A DNA stretch of 35,527 bases from Bacteroidales bacterium. Lineage in GTDB: Bacteria > Bacteroidota > Bacteroidia > Bacteroidales > JAIPAP01. A program made the translations under genes and the position numbers. The notes under the pieces were generated by a model. The model ran no database searches. It had not been told where the DNA came from and saw only the letters and a program-made list of their open reading frames with translations. The stretch is taken from the NCBI GenBank assembly GCA_021740045.1, contig JAIPAP010000039.1, positions 1 through 35,527 of the forward strand, in the 5' to 3' direction. Numbering within the stretch: position 1 is the stretch's first letter; every line of letters starts with the position of its first letter. Shown here in pieces: positions 33,301 to 35,527 of the stretch.

Positions 33301-34345
33301 CTGAAACAAAGAGTATATTATTGTCATGAGCTTCCTCAATAGCCGTATTTATGTTCTCACTCATACCTGGAGGTAGATCAAATATACCCCATGACATATT
33401 AATTATATTTGCATTCATTTCAATGGCATATTGAATAGCTGATGGAATCACGTCTGAGCTGCTTACACGAACCCAAGTACCTAAGGGATTTTCTTTCCAG
33501 TCAGAGATTTTTATTGGTAATATTTTTACGCCGCCATTGTCTTGAGCAAAATTACCACCTGCAATACCTGCAATATCTTCATTATTATTAGTTTTCGCAG
33601 CGATAATACCACTTACAGCAGTACCATGATCTCCAAGATCTACCTCAGGTATGACGTTATTATCTTCGATAATATTATGATTGGTAATCCAGTTATAAAA
33701 ATTCCATCCCTTCCAGTCATCAATTTTCCCATTACCATCATCATCAATATCATTTCCTGTGGAAGGAGAATCCCAGTGATCCCATTCATCCTCTCCTGAA
33801 TGATGATATACATTTTCCAAAATCTCCTCATCATCACCAACATCATCATGATCCAAAAATAATCCTTCATCAAGCACAGCGACTATAATGTTTTCAGATC
33901 CAACGGTTATATCCCATGCATCATAGGCATCAATAGTTTCTAGATACCACTGCTCAGATAAATCATCGTCATTTGGTGTAAAAATGTGAAAATTTATAAC
34001 ATAATCAAAAATAAACTCACTAATTCGATTATCATTATAAATTGAATCACAAACTCCTTCATAACCACTGCCAACCGATAATTCGTAATTAATATAATTC
34101 CCAATTGTTTCCCTTACATAGTTAAGGTTATAGAGCTGTTGAAAACTATATTTGTCATTTTCTGAGAGTGTATCCTGAAATTTAACTGTTATACTTGCAT
34201 CATCTAATAAAAGAGTATCATTTCCTAATAATAAATAATGCTCATTATTTTCCTCATAAATTGAGTATGGTCCAATTAATTCATTTTGAGCCGATATGCT
34301 TGATACGACACAAAAAGCCAAAACGTACAAAATTTTCCTTTTCAT
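30323..34345 (-). CDS. Secreted S8 (subtilisin) peptidase with beta-helix region and T9SS domain (1340 aa)
   Basis: Signal peptide MKRKILYVLAFCVVSSISAQ, then a propeptide-like region (~21-130). The catalytic domain spans ~135-470: D159 in VAVLDEG, H240 in GDHGTAVSGII, oxyanion N352 in SAAGNTGG and catalytic S412 in GTSLSSPMVAA. An insert (DIDDDGNGKIDDWKGWNFYN, ~199-218) looks like a calcium loop. Residues ~500-880 hold short Asn/Gly-rich repeats (NAIFRNNAKS, RAIFDNNAYGIKVEG), suggesting a right-handed beta-helix; ~960-1240 are mostly helical and unassigned. The end (VAPNPAKLWTEFIYTLP ... NGEIKSGRLVIAN) is a T9SS type A sorting domain. It leads the tandem of three secreted-protein genes. Confidence 0.92.
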   Translation of the reverse strand: MKRKILYVLAFCVVSSISAQNELIGPYSIYEENNEHYLLLGNDTLLLDDASITVKFQDTLSENDKYSFQQLYNLNYVRETIGNYINYELSVGSGYEGVCDSIYNDNRISEFIFDYVINFHIFTPNDDDLSEQWYLETIDAYDAWDITVGSENIIVAVLDEGLFLDHDDVGDDEEILENVYHHSGEDEWDHWDSPSTGNDIDDDGNGKIDDWKGWNFYNWITNHNIIEDNNVIPEVDLGDHGTAVSGIIAAKTNNNEDIAGIAGGNFAQDNGGVKILPIKISDWKENPLGTWVRVSSSDVIPSAIQYAIEMNANIINMSWGIFDLPPGMSENINTAIEEAHDNNILFVSAAGNTGGSITYPALHDDVIAVGATTTDDELWEYSAYGQEIELTAPGVNIISLDNLSTEYYDGTSLSSPMVAATAALALSVNHNLTNIELRDILKNTAEKVGDHAYDENGWNQYFGFGRINAYQTICESLQSLPQIIVETDKLWNDPKYSLNDIIIEAGATLTISSTVYMGSNAKIIVKPTGKLIVDEGTLTNIKGCGHENNMWLGVEVWGNSSEHQYTLNGYNAQGQVILKNNAIIENAVSAIELWRPGHYETTGGVVYADNAIFRNNAKSVHALYYTNFNPFDPQEERDNLSSFENCIFEITSDYLATETFYKHVDLTYVDGIDFKASDFSVINTNGVSQWNNGIASYNAGFNVLAICTTTTKPCSDYDGCTFNGFNNAIYASGPSNHTFYVSRAIFDNNAYGIKVEGLNNYTVLFSEFYIGYNSADEQECGSLGLSPSGYGISSSNSTGFAIEENYFTKVTGAPTGNYTGIRIEETEAADEIYKNEFVNLNYGNYAVGKNWEGASIYRGLAYYCNNNLNNNLDFYIPYDEFSGIQSNQGSVNNPTGNKFQSTGHFYNGGVHWINYYYCSNCDNEYPDLVYHITPLSTTAENECISHYGGTSGEIRTVLSEDEKLVVEEDYAQAYSNYNNTMSLFDDLKDGGNTETMVFNIETAWPDETWELRSELLGSSPHLSQEALMTAADKTDVLPESVIFEILSANPDELKKEELIYYLEEKEDPLPDYMINILREMAAGTTYKTALLAQMAEYNRIKIRAAHDMIRSILNDTVSNYSEFRSWLDNIGGLKADMQIIETFLAENNYSDAIALAEMLPVNYNLEGAELIEHNTYLEMLNFRISLEQQNMSILELDSADINLLEVWAVNNKGMAGSWAKGILESFYDHHFCECLNVDTSQGFKYSNNYSNRIGKSIGFNIQVAPNPAKLWTEFIYTLPVNASKGMVKISDATGKIVYTFRLTGKKGKHIWDTSKIKNGLYFYTVNVNGEIKSGRLVIAN

Positions 34346-34966
34346 TGTTCTAAAATTTTAAATTAACGAAATAAATTGATAATAAGATGGTTGCATTTCA
34401 GTCATAGGAAAAACATAATCAACCAATGCATAATTTGAATAAGAAAAGGTTGCAAATCTTAGTGCTTAATCTAAAAAAATGTATTTTTGCAGGCCAACCT
34501 CCTTTCTTTCATGATTAATGTATGAGTATCTAGCAGATGTTTGTCATTTTTCATTTAAGGGGGGGGGTTATATCAAATTATCCCCTTTACAAGTATTTAA
34601 TATAACCTAATATAGTTGTTTTTGAACAATTATTTATAAAATCGATAATGTACATTCATTTAAAATTAAAATTAAATATATGAATACTTATATGTTATGT
34701 TATTATTATGTATATTTTTATATTTTGCGACAAATTAGTGTGGTTAAAAATATAGTAAAAGATTAATAAATGCAATGTTTTTTTGATTTTTTTTTTAAAC
34801 ATTTTTATGAATTCCACTTGAATAGAGCTTTTCACAATTTCGCCACAGAATAAACTTTAAGAGCTAACTTTTAATAAAAACTACTAAAACGAATTAAGGG
34901 TTAAACAAAGCAACCATACCTCGCAATCCTTCCATATATTCGCCCTCTCTTATATGATCATGTTCA
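34346..34966. other. AT-rich gap upstream of the S8 peptidase gene
   Basis: About 620 bases, very AT-rich, no coding sequence. Holds a TATTTTTG box on the plus strand at 34482-34489 (no -33 partner), a G9 run at 34559-34567 and long T runs near 34773-34795. It must contain the S8 peptidase promoter on the minus strand, but no clean box pair was seen. Confidence 0.55.
34559..34567. repeat. G9 homopolymer tract
   Basis: Nine consecutive G residues in otherwise AT-rich sequence, about 215 bases upstream of the S8 peptidase start codon. Such tracts are prone to slippage. It is not in a gene, so any phase variation would act on transcription. Confidence 0.85.
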
Positions 34967-35527
34967 CTAATCTCCAAACAACACCTCCAGCCATTGCACT
35001 TCCCTTACTCCCGGCTTGTAATGCCGCACCGGGGCTTCGATATGTCCGATAAAAGCCTTACCGTTTTTTAACTGATAAGGCCTTGGGCGTACATAACTAG
35101 CCAGGGACCCATCCTTCATTTTAACCGGGTGGTTTTCAATTAACATCTTTAATTGATTTCCCGTTTGCATGTCAAGCTCTGCAAGAGGACTTACAGCATA
35201 TAAAGCAGCTAATCCGGTGGTTTTATCTTGGGCATCCGGGATAAGTTTTATAGCGATGTAGTTTTCACGAATATCCTGCCCGAAATACCGGCTTAGGCTT
35301 AGCCCCTGAATGATCATTAATTCTCCATCTTTGCCAATGAAGATATTTTCCTTTTCCCCGAGCTGTTGCCATTCAGAACCTGCTTTGGGATTGGCCTTTA
35401 CGGAAACAGCCAGGTGTTCACCCAGATGTTGACCATATATCACCAGGTCGAAACTCCCGCTTAGTTCATGTTGAGATCTTGCCTGCATATTGGCTCCCAT
35501 GCAGATCAATAAAAAAGTATTCAATAG
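34967..35527 (-). CDS. Unrecognised, probably exported protein, 5' end at window edge
   Basis: The frame is open to the right edge, so the start may lie outside. The visible N-terminal part (LLNTFLLICMGANMQARSQ) looks like the end of a signal peptide; mature sequence begins about HELSGSFDL. The remainder is beta-rich with charged turns (KANPKAGSEWQQLGEKENIF, GQDIRENYIAIKLIPDAQDK) and ends REVQWLEVLFGD. I do not recognise the family. It is transcribed towards the S8 peptidase gene but separated from it by 620 bases, so they are probably not co-transcribed. Confidence 0.6.
   Translation of the reverse strand, partial: LLNTFLLICMGANMQARSQHELSGSFDLVIYGQHLGEHLAVSVKANPKAGSEWQQLGEKENIFIGKDGELMIIQGLSLSRYFGQDIRENYIAIKLIPDAQDKTTGLAALYAVSPLAELDMQTGNQLKMLIENHPVKMKDGSLASYVRPRPYQLKNGKAFIGHIEAPVRHYKPGVREVQWLEVLFGD

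Overview
The window looks like a chromosomal segment of a Bacteroidota bacterium, probably of the Marinilabiliales/Bacteroidales type. The evidence is three secreted proteins with type IX secretion (T9SS) sorting domains, a HYC_CC_PP-type protein, an ECF sigma factor next to a small membrane protein, promoters of the TTG-N19/20-TAnnTTTG class, and starts that mostly lack a strong Shine-Dalgarno. No transposase, phage gene, CRISPR array or rRNA was found.

Layout. (1) 1-5.7 kb, plus strand: two small exported proteins, one unknown and one with a TonB-C-like plus TPR architecture; an ECF sigma factor overlapping a four-helix membrane protein; an alpha/beta hydrolase; then a three-gene set (HYC_CC_PP protein, exported HMA-domain protein, outer-membrane beta-barrel) that looks like a periplasmic heavy-metal module. 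(2) 6.0-8.7 kb: a soluble triple-PAS hybrid histidine kinase. (3) 8.8-9.3 kb, minus: an MgtC/SapB family membrane protein. (4) 9.6-24.2 kb, minus: a complete 13-gene nuoA-B-CD-E-F-G-H-I-J-K-L-M-N operon for NADH:quinone oxidoreductase (complex I). It is of the E. coli type, with a fused NuoCD and a NuoG carrying the extra N7 cluster. (5) 24.3-27.1 kb: an AT-rich patch between nuo and a tRNA-Arg. It holds an AbiEi/AbiEii-like toxin-antitoxin pair with its own promoter and two gene remnants: a C-terminal piece resembling DUF3883, and a 34-codon stub that keeps a promoter. (6) 27.1-27.3 kb: tRNA-Arg(ACG) with a promoter box and a terminator. (7) 27.3-34.3 kb, minus: three tandem secreted proteins, namely a 1340-residue subtilisin-type protease with a beta-helix-like region, a seven-repeat propeller-like protein and a third exported protein, all ending in T9SS sorting domains. 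A strong GC hairpin separates the first from the second. (8) 34.3-35.0 kb: an AT-rich gap with a G9 tract. (9) The right edge cuts into an unrecognised protein.

How the parts work together. The nuo operon supplies a full NADH-oxidising, proton-pumping complex with matrix, membrane and NADH-input arms all encoded. The secreted protease and propeller genes form a likely T9SS export unit. The 24.3-27.1 kb patch is best explained as a worn defence or mobile insertion site beside the 3' end of a tRNA gene.

No clearly new large system is proven here. The most interesting leads are the AbiE-like locus with its flanking gene remnants, two heptanucleotide tandem arrays sitting directly behind stop codons, the intercistronic hairpin in the T9SS operon, and the small metal-handling trio. 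All calls come from reading the sequence; no database search was run.
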